Shown: positions 8,657 to 17,889, counted from the first letter of the stretch. The stretch: 64,000 nt of DNA from Brevibacillus antibioticus (GCF_005217615.1 NZ_SZNK01000001.1:4094001-4158000); one strand, 5' to 3'. Notes: generated from the sequence alone by a model not told the origin. Translations and numbers: made by a program.

Positions 8657-8850
8657 TTAGTTGTCCTTCCGTACTAACAGTGAGCAACATTCCACATGCC
8701 CCGTAAGCGGGGTCACTCCTTGGTTTTTCACCTTCTGTTACAGTCCATTGAAACCCTTTTAAATCAAGCTTCCCAGTATTCGCTTTGTGTTCTATTATAC
8801 GATGTTATACCCAGTGATGTTAATGTCTCACATCAAATTCACATCAAATT
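8657..8850 (-). repeat. rlmD-like 3' end fragment with att-like core (copy B)
   Basis: The minus strand reads TPLTGHVECCSLLVRKDN then stop at 8657-8659, again like a RumA/RlmD C-terminus. An att-like core TTGAAACCCTTTTAAATCAA lies at 8748-8767, and a tandem TCACATCAAAT repeat at 8828-8850. The same tandem motif recurs at 10330-10350 beside the 3' end of the intact gene. Copies A and B and the intact gene all point the same way, as expected for repeated integration at one gene end. Confidence 0.55.
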
Positions 8851-8881
8851 ATCACTGCTTGGATATCAAATTTCTTATCAG

Positions 8882-9754
8882 TTATCCCTGTTTCCTTAGT
8901 TGCTCTCGCCACTGCTCATGAAATCCTAAAAACTTAATGTCCACATCGTTGTATTCATCAACAATGGATTCCAATTCTATAACCCAGACATTCCAACTTG
9001 AAGATTCAAGTATTAGATGCTGCAAGTTAAAGATCATGGCATACAATAGATTATTCTTAATTTCATACTTTTTGTCGTCTTCTCGGAACTTTACAATCAT
9101 TGGCAATTTATCATTAAACAGTCTGCTATAATGAGCGCATTTATTTCTGATTATTGTCAAAGCATGAAGCCAATTTGATATTTCATTAAAATGCACACCA
9201 TAATACCTAGATACTTCCTTTTTATCTTTATTCCGCAGATTCTTAAATAATTTAGATAGCCAGCTAAACGTCAACACTTCAATTGCTACCCAAACAGGAA
9301 ACCTACCTGAGTATTTTGACAAATGATGAAGTACAAAAGGATCCTTAGATTTATCAATACATTTACGAAGTTCCGTGTTAAAATCCTGACACCAGTTTGG
9401 ATTAAAAAACGTTGATTCTGATTTGTATCCCTCTGCACCATAACTATGGGCAAGTGTATATGCAATATGTGTTCTGAAAGAGATTTCAACATGTTCAACC
9501 ATCTTCATTAAATGTTGTCTAAGCTTAGCATCAAACTCGTAATGTCTATAAATCTTATTGAAGGTTGTATTAGGGAAGTATGTATCATTTTCTTTGAAGT
9601 GCAGGGCGTAGGCGGTAAAACGGTAGTAGTTGATCCGCTTTAAAATAGAAATGGAGTACTCTTCATCGGGGATTACTACGCCTCGAGTGCGTAGTATATT
9701 GAGTTGTTCCTCAAATGTAGTTGGGGGTTTTAATTCTACTGTGACATTGGTCAT
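8882..9754 (-). CDS. Abi-family (Abi_2, AbiD/F-like) defence protein
   Basis: A 290-residue Abi_2-type protein. The opening KPPTTFEEQLNILRTRGVVI and YYRFTAYALHF blocks, and the central FDAKLRQHLMKMVEHVEISF block, are typical. Near residue 212 lies TIIRNKCAHYSRLFND, an R-N-x-x-x-H arrangement like the HEPN ribonuclease motif. AbiD/AbiF relatives stop phage growth by abortive infection. It is the only gene between att-like copy B and the 3' end of rlmD, so it looks like the cargo of a small integrated element. Its own promoter was not assigned. Confidence 0.85.
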   Translation of the reverse strand: MTNVTVELKPPTTFEEQLNILRTRGVVIPDEEYSISILKRINYYRFTAYALHFKENDTYFPNTTFNKIYRHYEFDAKLRQHLMKMVEHVEISFRTHIAYTLAHSYGAEGYKSESTFFNPNWCQDFNTELRKCIDKSKDPFVLHHLSKYSGRFPVWVAIEVLTFSWLSKLFKNLRNKDKKEVSRYYGVHFNEISNWLHALTIIRNKCAHYSRLFNDKLPMIVKFREDDKKYEIKNNLLYAMIFNLQHLILESSSWNVWVIELESIVDEYNDVDIKFLGFHEQWREQLRKQG

Positions 9755-10255
9755 ACAATAATCACCCCAATAAAAATAATGTCCGGCCCACTTTACGCTT
9801 CCATTGGAGAGGCGCGGGCCGGATCTGTTAATCTAATTGTAAGACTTGTGTATGTTAAAGTCAACATCTATTAACATTATTTGGTCTTCAAATAGTCGGC
9901 GGTGGTGTTCTTAATGCCAGCTTGTGATGCCCAAAAATACCATTGCCCTATCCACATGGGCTGCACTATTTCATCCTCCTGAAGCGCGCACTTTCTCATA
10001 CCAATTGTGCAATTAACACATACCCGATCTAATCGAAACCTTTAAAAGACAAGGGTTAATCTTGAGTTCGTCCATCCTATCATGCATAACATGCACAGTG
10101 ATTTATTTTAATCACTCTCAGCCAGATTTCGGGACTCGTTAGACCTGCATAGGGCCTACCCTGTCGGAAGGACCCGCAGCAGCAAAATGCCGAGCTTTGG
10201 GAGTTTGAAACACTATCCTTGTTTGAGCTTTTAACACCAAAAACAGAGCATGAAA
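9755..10255. other. Gap with hairpin and third att-like core
   Basis: No gene is seen. At 9782-9823 TCCGGCCC pairs with GGGCCGGA (a hairpin just upstream of the abi gene). At 10033-10070 there is an att-like sequence, TCGAAACCTTTAAAAGACAA then GGGTTAATCTTGAGTTCG, closely resembling 3488-3523. The rest shows no recognisable feature. Confidence 0.5.
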
Positions 10256-10257
10256 AA

Positions 10258-10297
10258 GCGCTAAGGACAAGCTACTCCTCAGCGCCTTCTTTTTGTT
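10258..10297 (-). terminator. rlmD terminator
   Basis: GCGCTAAGGA pairs with TCCTCAGCGC; on the minus strand the stem is followed by CGCTTTTTCA, on the plus strand by CTTCTTTTTG. It could end transcripts from either side. Confidence 0.6.
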
Positions 10298-10426
10298 TAT
10301 TTATTCTGTGGTCGAATACTATTCACGTTTTCACATCAATTTCACATCAACAGGCAAAATATCAACCTGTTACACCTAATCCAAAACCACTGTACCACAC
10401 GTATAAATCTAGTATTCAACAAGGTT

Positions 10427-11869
10427 TTAGCAAGCTGTTTCATTCCGAACAAGCAACGCAACACTCTCAACATGTGTTGTATGCGGAAACATATCCACCG
10501 GCTGCACTTCCTTCACCGCGTAGCTGTCAGCAAGCACCTTCAAATCCCTCGCCAACGTAGAAGGATTACACGAAACATAAACCACTCTCTCCGGCCGCAT
10601 CTCCAAAATCGTCGTCAACAACGCCTCATCACAGCCTTTGCGCGGTGGGTCAACGACAATCACATCCGCCCGTATGCCCTTCTCTTTCCAAGCAGGAATG
10701 ACAACCTCCGCAGGCCCTGCCTCAAACGTCGCATTCTCCACGCCATTTATCTGCGCATTCCGATTCGCATCCTCAATCGCTTCCGGCACAATCTCTACCC
10801 CATACACATGCTTGGACTTCTGCGCCAAAAACAGCGAAATCGTCCCGATGCCGCAATACGCATCAATCACCGTCTCCGCACCAGTCGCACCCGCGTACTC
10901 CAACGTCTTGTTGTACAGCACCTCGGTCTGCGCAGGGTTAACCTGATAAAACGAACGCGCCGAAATGGCAAACTTAATCGAACCGATATAATCGTAAATC
11001 ACATCGCTACCCCAGAGCGTCACGGTCTTTTTGCCAAAAATAACGTTGGTCTTGTCCGGGTTGATGTTCTGCACAATACTCGTCACGCCAGCTACCTGTC
11101 CACGAATCGCTTCCACCAGCTGATCGCGCTGTGGAATCTGCTCTTCTGTCGTCACGAGCACGACCATGACTTCCCCCGTCTTGACGCCTACCTTCACAAC
11201 CACATGACGCAGCAAGCCTGTATGGCGAGCCTCGTCATATGCCGTGATATTCAGCTTGGTCGCCGCCTGCTTCACGGCTGCCACTGCTTCATCATTCATC
11301 TGATGCTGGATGAGGCATTCGTTCATGTCGATGATCGAGTGGGATTTCTCCGCGTAAAAACCTCCGACTAACGCCCCGTTTTCCTCGCCGATCGGTACTT
11401 GCGCCTTGTTGCGATAACGCCATGGATCGCTCATGCCGAGTGTCGGATGAACGGTAATGGCCCCTTCCCCTTCGACTTGGAAACCGCCAATGCGCCGCAG
11501 GTTGTCCCGCACGATTTGCTGCTTGTGCTGCAGTTGCTCCTCGTAAGCGAGATGCTGCAACGAACAGCCTCCGCAACGGTCGTACAGCGGACAGGGTGGC
11601 TGGAAGCGATGGGTACTCGCTTCTACTACTTCTGTCAGCTTGGCAAAGCCGAAGTTTTTCTTCACATGGTCGACACGCGCATGAACTCGCTCTCCTGCAA
11701 GTGCGCCATCTACGAACAGCGTATATCCTTCAATCCGACCGACTCCTGCTCCTTCATGGTTCAGTCCGGTTATCTCCACTTCCACGGTTTGTCCGACACG
11801 TACTGGGACGTCCAGCTCCACTTTGGCTGTCGGGTGCGGACCGCGCCGCTTCTTTGTTGTCTTCGCCAC
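10427..11869 (-). CDS. rlmD: 23S rRNA (uracil-5-)-methyltransferase, RlmD/RlmCD type
   Basis: A 480-residue RNA m5U methyltransferase using S-adenosylmethionine. An N-terminal TRAM domain (about 19-77) is followed by iron-sulfur cysteines CPLYDRCGGCSLQH, the SAM-binding VIDAYCGIGTISLFLA, and the catalytic block VVYVSCNPSTLARDL with the nucleophile Cys. B. subtilis RlmCD methylates U747 and U1939 of 23S rRNA; which sites this one uses cannot be read. The start is GTG after AAGGAGCAATAGATA. Its 3' end (THVESVALLVRNETAC) is the apparent integration target of neighbouring mobile DNA, which may have replaced its last codons. It lies beside dagK as in B. subtilis. Confidence 0.9.
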   Translation of the reverse strand: MAKTTKKRRGPHPTAKVELDVPVRVGQTVEVEITGLNHEGAGVGRIEGYTLFVDGALAGERVHARVDHVKKNFGFAKLTEVVEASTHRFQPPCPLYDRCGGCSLQHLAYEEQLQHKQQIVRDNLRRIGGFQVEGEGAITVHPTLGMSDPWRYRNKAQVPIGEENGALVGGFYAEKSHSIIDMNECLIQHQMNDEAVAAVKQAATKLNITAYDEARHTGLLRHVVVKVGVKTGEVMVVLVTTEEQIPQRDQLVEAIRGQVAGVTSIVQNINPDKTNVIFGKKTVTLWGSDVIYDYIGSIKFAISARSFYQVNPAQTEVLYNKTLEYAGATGAETVIDAYCGIGTISLFLAQKSKHVYGVEIVPEAIEDANRNAQINGVENATFEAGPAEVVIPAWKEKGIRADVIVVDPPRKGCDEALLTTILEMRPERVVYVSCNPSTLARDLKVLADSYAVKEVQPVDMFPHTTHVESVALLVRNETAC

Positions 11870-11987
11870 TATCTATTGCTCCTTTTATCTTGCTCTATAG
11901 GTTTTCGTTTTTTCTCCAGGAAACATGCAGGGATGCACAGCGAAAAGCGGCATCCCCACGGCTATTGCTATTCATTTTACTATCTTC

Positions 11988-12878
11988 TTACGGGACGAAC
12001 AACTCGATATGCCCCGGCAAAGCTTCCACCACGCAAGGCAGCTGTCCACCCAGCTCACCGTCCAGATTGAGCTGGACCGTCTCTCCGCCCGGTGAAGTGG
12101 CTTTGATATAATCTGCCTGGAAATACAGGATGTTCGGGTCCTTTAAATGTTCGCCGCGAACTGCCTGTGTCGCCAAGCGAATAAACTCCGCGATATTCGT
12201 CTTTTTCACGACGATGACATCCAGCTTGCCGTCGGACAAGTCCGCTTCTGGCGCGAGCCAGTCGAAGCCGCCTACGGATCGGCTATTGGCGATGAGGAAT
12301 ACCATGATCTCTTCATCTAACAGTACCTCTTTGCGGCTCTCCAGACGAACACGGATCGGGTGCAGCGACGGCAGCTTCTCCAAGCCCTTCACGTAATACG
12401 CCATTTGTCCAATTAGCGTTTTCAGCTTGCTCGGGACCTCATAGGTCAAATTCGTCAGCGAGCCGCCACCCGCGATATTCATGAAATAGCGGTTGTTGAT
12501 GCGCCCCAGGTCAATGCGTTTCTTCTTGCCCTTGGCGACAATCTCGGTTGCACGTGTGATCGATTTCGGTATACCGACCGCCCGGGCAAAATCATTACTC
12601 GTTCCGCAGGGGATTATTCCAAGAGATGGACGCGCTTTATGCTCTGCCATCCCATTTACGACTTCATATATGGTTCCATCTCCACCAGCGGCCAGGATGA
12701 CGTCAAAACCGCGAGCTACTGCACGAGCAGCTTCTTCTGTCGCATCATCTTCCCCTTTGGTCGCATAGCATGAAGTTTCATATCCGGCCGACTCCATTAA
12801 ATCGAGGATTTCCGGCAATCGCCGACGCACGATCTCCCGGCCGGAGCTTGGATTGTAGATTAATCTGGCTCGTTTCAA
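11988..12878 (-). CDS. dagK: Diacylglycerol kinase
   Basis: A 296-residue soluble lipid kinase of the DagK/DgkB family that phosphorylates diacylglycerol to phosphatidic acid, recycling lipid left over from lipoteichoic acid synthesis. It shows ARLIYNPSSGRE at the start, the nucleotide-binding LAAGGDGTIYEVVNGM, and GIIPCGTSNDFARAVGIP. The TTG start (LKRARLIYN) is chosen because GAAGGGATCTGCC precedes it and because known DgkB proteins begin there; an upstream ATG at 12944 has no good ribosome site. It is next to the methyltransferase gene as in B. subtilis (dgkB-rlmCD). Confidence 0.9.
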   Translation of the reverse strand: MKRARLIYNPSSGREIVRRRLPEILDLMESAGYETSCYATKGEDDATEEAARAVARGFDVILAAGGDGTIYEVVNGMAEHKARPSLGIIPCGTSNDFARAVGIPKSITRATEIVAKGKKKRIDLGRINNRYFMNIAGGGSLTNLTYEVPSKLKTLIGQMAYYVKGLEKLPSLHPIRVRLESRKEVLLDEEIMVFLIANSRSVGGFDWLAPEADLSDGKLDVIVVKKTNIAEFIRLATQAVRGEHLKDPNILYFQADYIKATSPGGETVQLNLDGELGGQLPCVVEALPGHIELFVP

Positions 12879-13021
12879 GGCAGATCCCTTCTTCCTTCCC
12901 TCGCTCACGGGGGTACTCTCTTCCATCATATCCTGTATAGCCATTTTTGGGAATCGCTATGCTCCATATAGCGTGATAAGATAGAAAAAGATGGAAAAAC
13001 AAGGAGATAGGGGAGACGCTT

Positions 13022-13996
13022 GTGAAGAAGATCATCGTGGGAGTAGATGTGGGTGGCACTGCAATCAAGATGGCTTTGATTACGCCAGACGGAGAGCTGG
13101 TGACAAAAATGCAAGAACCGACGCCTGTTGCGGACGGCGAGGATGGCATTTTGCAAAAAATCGTAGACATGTCTCATGATCTTCTTGCGCAGCATGACTA
13201 TTCTCTTTCACAAGTCTACGGAATCGGTGTAGGAGTACCCGGACCCGTCGATGGTGGGAAGGGAATCGTCTTCCAAGCAGTGAATCTTCACTGGCGCCAA
13301 CCCGTTTTATTAAAAGAAAAATTGGAAGCCCTTACAGGTTTGCCAGTCGCGGTGGACAACGATGCCAATGTCGCAGCCCTCGGGGAAATGTGGCAAGGTG
13401 CAGGCCAAGGTGCACAAGACCTCGTTTTCATCACACTCGGCACAGGTGTAGGTGGAGGCGTCATTTTGAGTGGAAAGGTCATCCATGGCATCAATGGTGT
13501 TGGGGGCGAAATCGGGCACATCACCATGACCCCGGATAGCGGTGCCCCTTGCAATTGCGGCAAAACAGGCTGTCTCGAAACATATACGTCTGCGACTGCT
13601 ATCATTCGTGAAGGACGAATTGCCGCTACAAACGGATCAAGCCCGGCGCTTGCCGCTGTCCTAGCCACCAAAGGAAGCATTGCCTCCAAGGATGTCCTCG
13701 AAGCAGCCGTAGCAGGAGACGCAGCGGCTCTCGCGATTATCGATCAAGTGGCGCTCTATCTCGGTCTCGCTCTCTCTCATTTGGCGAATGTCCTCAATCC
13801 TGCGAAGTTTATGATCGGTGGAGGCGTGGCCGCTGCAGGTGACTTCCTCTTTTCCCGAATCCGTGAATCATTCAAACGCTTCGTTCCATTCACCTACGTC
13901 GTCGAGTCCACAGAGATCGTTCCTGCTCGACTGGGCAATGATGCGGGTGTGTACGGTGCGGGCTGGTTAATCCGTTCACAGATGCACGAATCCTGA
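13022..13996 (+). CDS. glcK: Glucokinase, ROK family
   Basis: A 324-residue ROK-family sugar kinase, most likely glucokinase (glucose to glucose-6-phosphate with ATP). Visible are the phosphate loop GVDVGGTAIKMAL, the catalytic block VDNDANVAALGE, LGTGVGGGVILSGK, the substrate/zinc motif GEIGHITMTPDSGAPCNCGK followed by TGCLETY, and IGGGVAAAGDFLF near the end. It starts with GTG after AGGGGAGACGCTT. It is divergent from dagK and seems monocistronic, with a terminator after it. ROK kinases for other sugars are an alternative, but the length and motif set fit GlcK. Confidence 0.88.
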   Translation: MKKIIVGVDVGGTAIKMALITPDGELVTKMQEPTPVADGEDGILQKIVDMSHDLLAQHDYSLSQVYGIGVGVPGPVDGGKGIVFQAVNLHWRQPVLLKEKLEALTGLPVAVDNDANVAALGEMWQGAGQGAQDLVFITLGTGVGGGVILSGKVIHGINGVGGEIGHITMTPDSGAPCNCGKTGCLETYTSATAIIREGRIAATNGSSPALAAVLATKGSIASKDVLEAAVAGDAAALAIIDQVALYLGLALSHLANVLNPAKFMIGGGVAAAGDFLFSRIRESFKRFVPFTYVVESTEIVPARLGNDAGVYGAGWLIRSQMHES

Positions 13997-14018
13997 TCGG
14001 CCACATATAAAAAAATGA

Positions 14019-14058
14019 ACGCTCCTGCATGTGAAGCCTCACAGCAAGAGCGTCTTTT
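14019..14058. terminator. Bidirectional terminator between glcK and EamA gene
   Basis: ACGCTC pairs with GAGCGT, flanked by A-rich sequence on the left and CTTTTTGG on the right, between two convergent genes. Confidence 0.7.
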
Positions 14059-14068
14059 TGGTATAGCT

Positions 14069-14971
14069 TTAGGAGGATGCCTGCCTGGGTGCCACCTCTG
14101 GCTCGCTGCCTTTCCCCGAAACAATCAGTGCAGCACCAACGAGCACCGCACATCCCCCCAACAACTGGAGCAGGCTAAAAGCTTCGCCAAACAACAACGC
14201 CGAAAATCCAAACGTGACAACAGGCTCCAGCGTGCTTAGCACCGACGCTTTGGTTGACCCGATCAGTTGCAAGCCACGGAAGAAAAAACTGATGGCGACC
14301 ACTGTAGAAAAAACAACGATCCCCAGCAGTGCCCACCACCCTTGTACCGCAAAAGACAGATTGACACCTCCGTCTTTTAGCGCAAGGAAAAAAGTAGAAA
14401 TGGTAGCAAACAGGGCGATGTACGCAGATGTTACATAGGAGGAAACGCCTTTTACCACTCGATTCCCTACCACAATGTAAACGGAATAAAACAACGCCGC
14501 AGCAAGAGCCAACAATACGCCAACTGGCTGAATCCCCCCAAATGACAAACCCAGTACCAGTCCAAGACCAAGGAGTGTAATCAGCATGGCGATGACAGAC
14601 TTTTTCGTCAGCCGCTCCTTCTCGACGAAGTAGCTCAATATGGCAACAAACACCGGAAATGTGTACAGCAGCAAGGCCGCCATTGAGGTCGGGATGTATT
14701 GTACCGCAGAGAAAAAGCTAAGGGATTGCAGGGTGTACAAAATCCCACCGAGACAAAACAACGCGAGCACCTGTCTTTTATCCAAGCGAAGCGACTCCTT
14801 GCGCCAGAGCAACAAACCAAAAAACAGAGCAGTTGCCAATAAAAATCGCAAAAACAAGAGCGTCGAAACAGACACACCCGCTTCGTAGGCGTACACAGCG
14901 AAAATAGACATGACGCCAAAGCCAGCAGCTGAGCCGAAAATATATAACACACCGACATACAGCCGATTCAC
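14069..14971 (-). CDS. EamA-family (DMT) transporter
   Basis: A 300-residue drug/metabolite transporter with ten predicted membrane helices in two EamA repeats (about 5-135 and 150-285). Conserved features include TLLFLRFLLATALFFGLL in the first repeat, and the STLEPVVTFGFSALLFGEAF segment in the second. The substrate is unknown; relatives export amino acids or related metabolites. It starts with GTG after GGTGAAATGTT. No operon partner is evident. Confidence 0.85.
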   Translation of the reverse strand: MNRLYVGVLYIFGSAAGFGVMSIFAVYAYEAGVSVSTLLFLRFLLATALFFGLLLWRKESLRLDKRQVLALFCLGGILYTLQSLSFFSAVQYIPTSMAALLLYTFPVFVAILSYFVEKERLTKKSVIAMLITLLGLGLVLGLSFGGIQPVGVLLALAAALFYSVYIVVGNRVVKGVSSYVTSAYIALFATISTFFLALKDGGVNLSFAVQGWWALLGIVVFSTVVAISFFFRGLQLIGSTKASVLSTLEPVVTFGFSALLFGEAFSLLQLLGGCAVLVGAALIVSGKGSEPEVAPRQASS

Positions 14972-15036
14972 AACATTTCACCAGCTTTCTCGAAATGACA
15001 GCGACGAGTGATGCGACAGGGCTGAAAATTTTACGA

Positions 15037-16218
15037 TCAGTGCTTCAACCCCGCCCCTTCTCTGCGGAATATACGCGACGCGAGAAAAATAGTGAAAACC
15101 ACATAGACAAGCAAGGAACCAATCCCCAGGACTGCATGCATCGGGTCGACCTTGCCATAAAACACTTCCTTGGACAGTGCGACACCGTTAAACACAGGCA
15201 TCACGTAGTAATGCGCAGGGATGTCGACCGGACTGACTGGCATCAGCATGTACGAGGGAACCATCGCCAAAAATATGACAGCACTCATGTACGTCTGCCC
15301 CTCTTTAAAAGACTTGGCAATCGTACTCAAAACAAGCTCCAATCCTGCAAAGAGCGCCGCCAACAACAAAATAGTCACGATGAGCATCAACAAAGTGACA
15401 GGCGAGAAGAAGGCGAGTGTAAAATGCTCTCCTTCCGTCCCCATTGGTCCCAGACGCATGGCCAGTGTGACAGAAATTAGCGACGCTACTGCCCCCATGG
15501 TACTCATAGTCATGACAGCCAACAGCTTTGCCGTGAGGATGTGCTGGGCTGCAATCGGCGCCGTCAACAGCGATTCGAGCGTTCCCCGCTCTTTTTCACC
15601 CGCGACGAGATCATTCGCTGCGGCCATTCCCGCCGATGCGAGCGAGACTACCAGCATCAACGGAATGATGCCAGCCAGCATCCCTCCCGACTTCCTTTCC
15701 TCAGAGGCTGTATTTTGAAAGGTAGAGACAATCGGTTGAATGGTCTGCTCGGACAAGCCCGCTTGGTACAACCTTTTCGCTACGACGTCTTTGCTGTAAG
15801 CCTCTACTGTCTGCTCGATCAACGTACGAGCATAGACAGATTTTTGATTGGTGGAGTCATAGGCAACTGATAGTTGTGCTGTTTTTCCCGCCGCAATCTC
15901 TTCGTCGAAGCCAGCCGGAATCGTCAAAATAGCGCGCAGCTGGCCTGCTTGCAGGGCCTGCTCCGGATTGGACGGCTCCAGGATTTGAACGGCAGGATTT
16001 TTTTGCAAAACCGTAATCAATGAGGATGATCCTTGAACGGCTAATGGGATGTACTCCCTCGCCTCTTTTTCCACATTGTTATATGACGTCCCCAACAAAA
16101 AGAAGACGAACGGAATGACGAGTAGTGGCACCAGGAGCGTCCCTATCCACGCCTTGCGATCGCGAAACAAGTCCATCAGTTCTTTTTTCAGTACGGTCCA
16201 AACGACATGCGAGCCCAT
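15037..16218 (-). CDS. natB: NatB-like ABC transporter permease
   Basis: A 393-residue ABC-2 type membrane protein. One N-terminal helix (about 20-40) is followed by a large external domain (about 45-180) and about five further helices, including GMAAANDLVAGEKERGTLES, the ABC-2 signature loop. B. subtilis NatB with NatA exports sodium; this one likely does the same, although other cargoes are possible. The ATG overlaps the stop of natA (TGATG), so the two are coupled. Confidence 0.8.
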   Translation of the reverse strand: MGSHVVWTVLKKELMDLFRDRKAWIGTLLVPLLVIPFVFFLLGTSYNNVEKEAREYIPLAVQGSSSLITVLQKNPAVQILEPSNPEQALQAGQLRAILTIPAGFDEEIAAGKTAQLSVAYDSTNQKSVYARTLIEQTVEAYSKDVVAKRLYQAGLSEQTIQPIVSTFQNTASEERKSGGMLAGIIPLMLVVSLASAGMAAANDLVAGEKERGTLESLLTAPIAAQHILTAKLLAVMTMSTMGAVASLISVTLAMRLGPMGTEGEHFTLAFFSPVTLLMLIVTILLLAALFAGLELVLSTIAKSFKEGQTYMSAVIFLAMVPSYMLMPVSPVDIPAHYYVMPVFNGVALSKEVFYGKVDPMHAVLGIGSLLVYVVFTIFLASRIFRREGAGLKH

Positions 16219-16946
16219 CAGCCTTCGCTCCCTTCCACGACAGCCATGAAAATGTCGTCCAGATCCTCTGTCCCAAACTGCTCGCGCAACGCATCCAATC
16301 CTCCGGAGAACCGCAGCTTACCCTTGTGCATGAGCGCAACTCTTTTGCACAGCTTGTTAATCTCGCCCATGTTGTGACTGGAGAATAGAATCGTCTTCCC
16401 CTCTTCTTGCAGCTTTCTGACCATTCTTCGAAAGATTGTAGCAGCCGTTACATCCAGTCCTGTCGTCGGTTCATCCAACAAAATGACATCCGGATCATGT
16501 ACGAGCGTCCGGGCAATCGCTACCTTTTGCTTCATTCCCCGGGAAAAGGCCCCTACTCGCCTGTCAATAAAATCATCCATCTCAAGCATCCGGCTCAAAC
16601 TGTGTATCCGCTCCTCAAGCCTCGCTTGCTCCAATCCGTATAGACGACCGAAGTACGCGATATTTTCCCGCGCTGTCAAACGGTTGTAAAGACCCACATC
16701 TCCCCCGAACAAAATGCCAATTCTGCGGCGCACTTCAAGCGGTTGCTGCCGAACGGAAAACCCACTAATCTCGATATCTCCCTCGGTCGGGCTCAAAACT
16801 GTCGCCATCATGCGCATCGTCGTTGTCTTCCCCGCACCGTTTTCGCCGAGAAGTCCGTAAACCTCGCCTGCCTCGACGCGAAACGATACATGCTGGACCG
16901 CTGCGATTTCCTTGAATCGCTTGCTAACATCCTTGACCTCAATCAA
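16218..16946 (-). CDS. natA: NatA-like ABC transporter ATPase
   Basis: A 242-residue ABC ATPase. It has Walker A LLGENGAGKTTTMRMMA, the NatA-like ILFGGDVGLYNRLTARENIA segment, signature AFSRGMKQKVAIAR, Walker B VILLDEPTTGLDV and the switch histidine in LFSSHNMGEI. It energises the NatB-like permease encoded by the overlapping next gene. It starts with TTG after GAGGAGGGGCTGCTG. An uncharacterised exported protein gene precedes it by 28 bases and is probably in the same operon. Confidence 0.85.
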   Translation of the reverse strand: MIEVKDVSKRFKEIAAVQHVSFRVEAGEVYGLLGENGAGKTTTMRMMATVLSPTEGDIEISGFSVRQQPLEVRRRIGILFGGDVGLYNRLTARENIAYFGRLYGLEQARLEERIHSLSRMLEMDDFIDRRVGAFSRGMKQKVAIARTLVHDPDVILLDEPTTGLDVTAATIFRRMVRKLQEEGKTILFSSHNMGEINKLCKRVALMHKGKLRFSGGLDALREQFGTEDLDDIFMAVVEGSEG

Positions 16947-16974
16947 CAGCAGCCCCTCCTCTCCCGTATTTTCA

Positions 16975-17439
16975 CTAGAATCGTACCTTCAGTAAGTACG
17001 ACGCCCGCTTTTCTCCCGTAAACGTCACTTGTACGACACCCGTCCGCCCGCGCAAAACCCGTGGTATGGTGCCAGTGACATGGAATTTCCGCCGCTGCTC
17101 ATCGACTAGCCCGACAGACACGGAGCCTGGGGGCGAAAAGACCTTGTCGCCCTCCAATGTGTAAAACGAAAGAGTGATTTCTCCCGCTTGCCCGTGAGCC
17201 TCTCCCGAAAAACGGATGATCTCCATTATTCCTGACACCGCTGACACTCCCGTGAGATCAAACAGCGGGTGACGCAGGTTCACAAGCGTCTTCCCTTTTT
17301 TCCAGTCCTGCAAAAACGCATCAAACTCCTGCACGGCAACCATCCACGCCGCCGAGGTAGTCGTAGGGATATGCGAAGGGATTGCACCAAAAAGAAGCGC
17401 AGAAGACGTCATCACCAGTGGCAACCAAATAGAAAACAT
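16975..17439 (-). CDS. Hypothetical exported protein before natAB
   Basis: A 154-residue protein with an N-terminal hydrophobic segment (MFSIWLPLVMTSSALLFGAI) that could be a signal peptide or anchor. The C-terminal two thirds looks like a beta-sandwich (ITLSFYTLEGD, VSVGLVDEQRR, GVVQVTFTGEK). The start is chosen for GGAGGGAATTAGC before the ATG. It lies 28 bases upstream of natA on the same strand, so it is probably co-transcribed and could be a periplasm-side partner of the transporter. No family is recognised. Confidence 0.6.
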   Translation of the reverse strand: MFSIWLPLVMTSSALLFGAIPSHIPTTTSAAWMVAVQEFDAFLQDWKKGKTLVNLRHPLFDLTGVSAVSGIMEIIRFSGEAHGQAGEITLSFYTLEGDKVFSPPGSVSVGLVDEQRRKFHVTGTIPRVLRGRTGVVQVTFTGEKRASYLLKVRF

Positions 17440-17550
17440 GCTAATTCCCTCCAATAATTGGTTGCCCTTAGCATGCCCTCACAAAAGTTACCCGTATGTG
17501 CCTTTGGCGAATCAGAATCTTTTGACTTTGAATGCTGTAACCCTCGTATC

Positions 17551-17889
17551 CTACAGCAGATAACGCTCTTTCCACTTGGTCAGGGAAAAGCCTTCAAACA
17601 GCGCGACAAAAGCCTCCGTATCGTTTATATAATGACGAGTTTCTTTTGCCTCAGGATTCTTTTCTAGAAACAGAGTCGCTACCAAATGGCTGACAGGAAC
17701 ACCTTCTGCCTCTTGATCGTAAATGCCCCGCTCAGCGAGCACTTTGCCAAAATAACGCACATAGGTGACCGTTATTGTTTTTTCTTGACCATTTTCTTGC
17801 CACGTAGACATGGAACGATCAAATGTATCAGACGGTGATCCACCTTTTCCAGGTGCTACATTTTCTCCTGCAACAGAAATGAGCTTCAT
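17551..17889 (-). CDS. Hypothetical protein, 112 residues
   Basis: A small soluble protein starting MKLISVAGENVAPGKGGSPS, with a Thr/Tyr-rich beta segment (KTITVTYVRYFGKVLAERGI) and a charged helical end (TEAFVALFEGFSLTKWKERY). The ATG follows AAAGGAGGATGGAAGTAC, an excellent ribosome site; upstream in-frame starts lack one. No family is recognised. It lies between the natAB operon and the divergent sigma-factor gene. Confidence 0.6.
   Translation of the reverse strand: MKLISVAGENVAPGKGGSPSDTFDRSMSTWQENGQEKTITVTYVRYFGKVLAERGIYDQEAEGVPVSHLVATLFLEKNPEAKETRHYINDTEAFVALFEGFSLTKWKERYLL

Noticed and set aside
8820..8860. Tandem TCACATCAAAT repeats as a CRISPR-like array
   Set aside because: Only two directly abutting copies without spacers. 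They fit integrase-site debris better.
10090..10215. Possible tRNA or small RNA gene in the gap before rlmD
   Set aside because: No cloverleaf or T-loop could be formed by eye; only the att-like core nearby is convincing.
10472..11371. 299-codon open frame opposite the methyltransferase gene
   Set aside because: Arg/His-rich shadow of a clearly coding minus-strand gene, no ribosome site.
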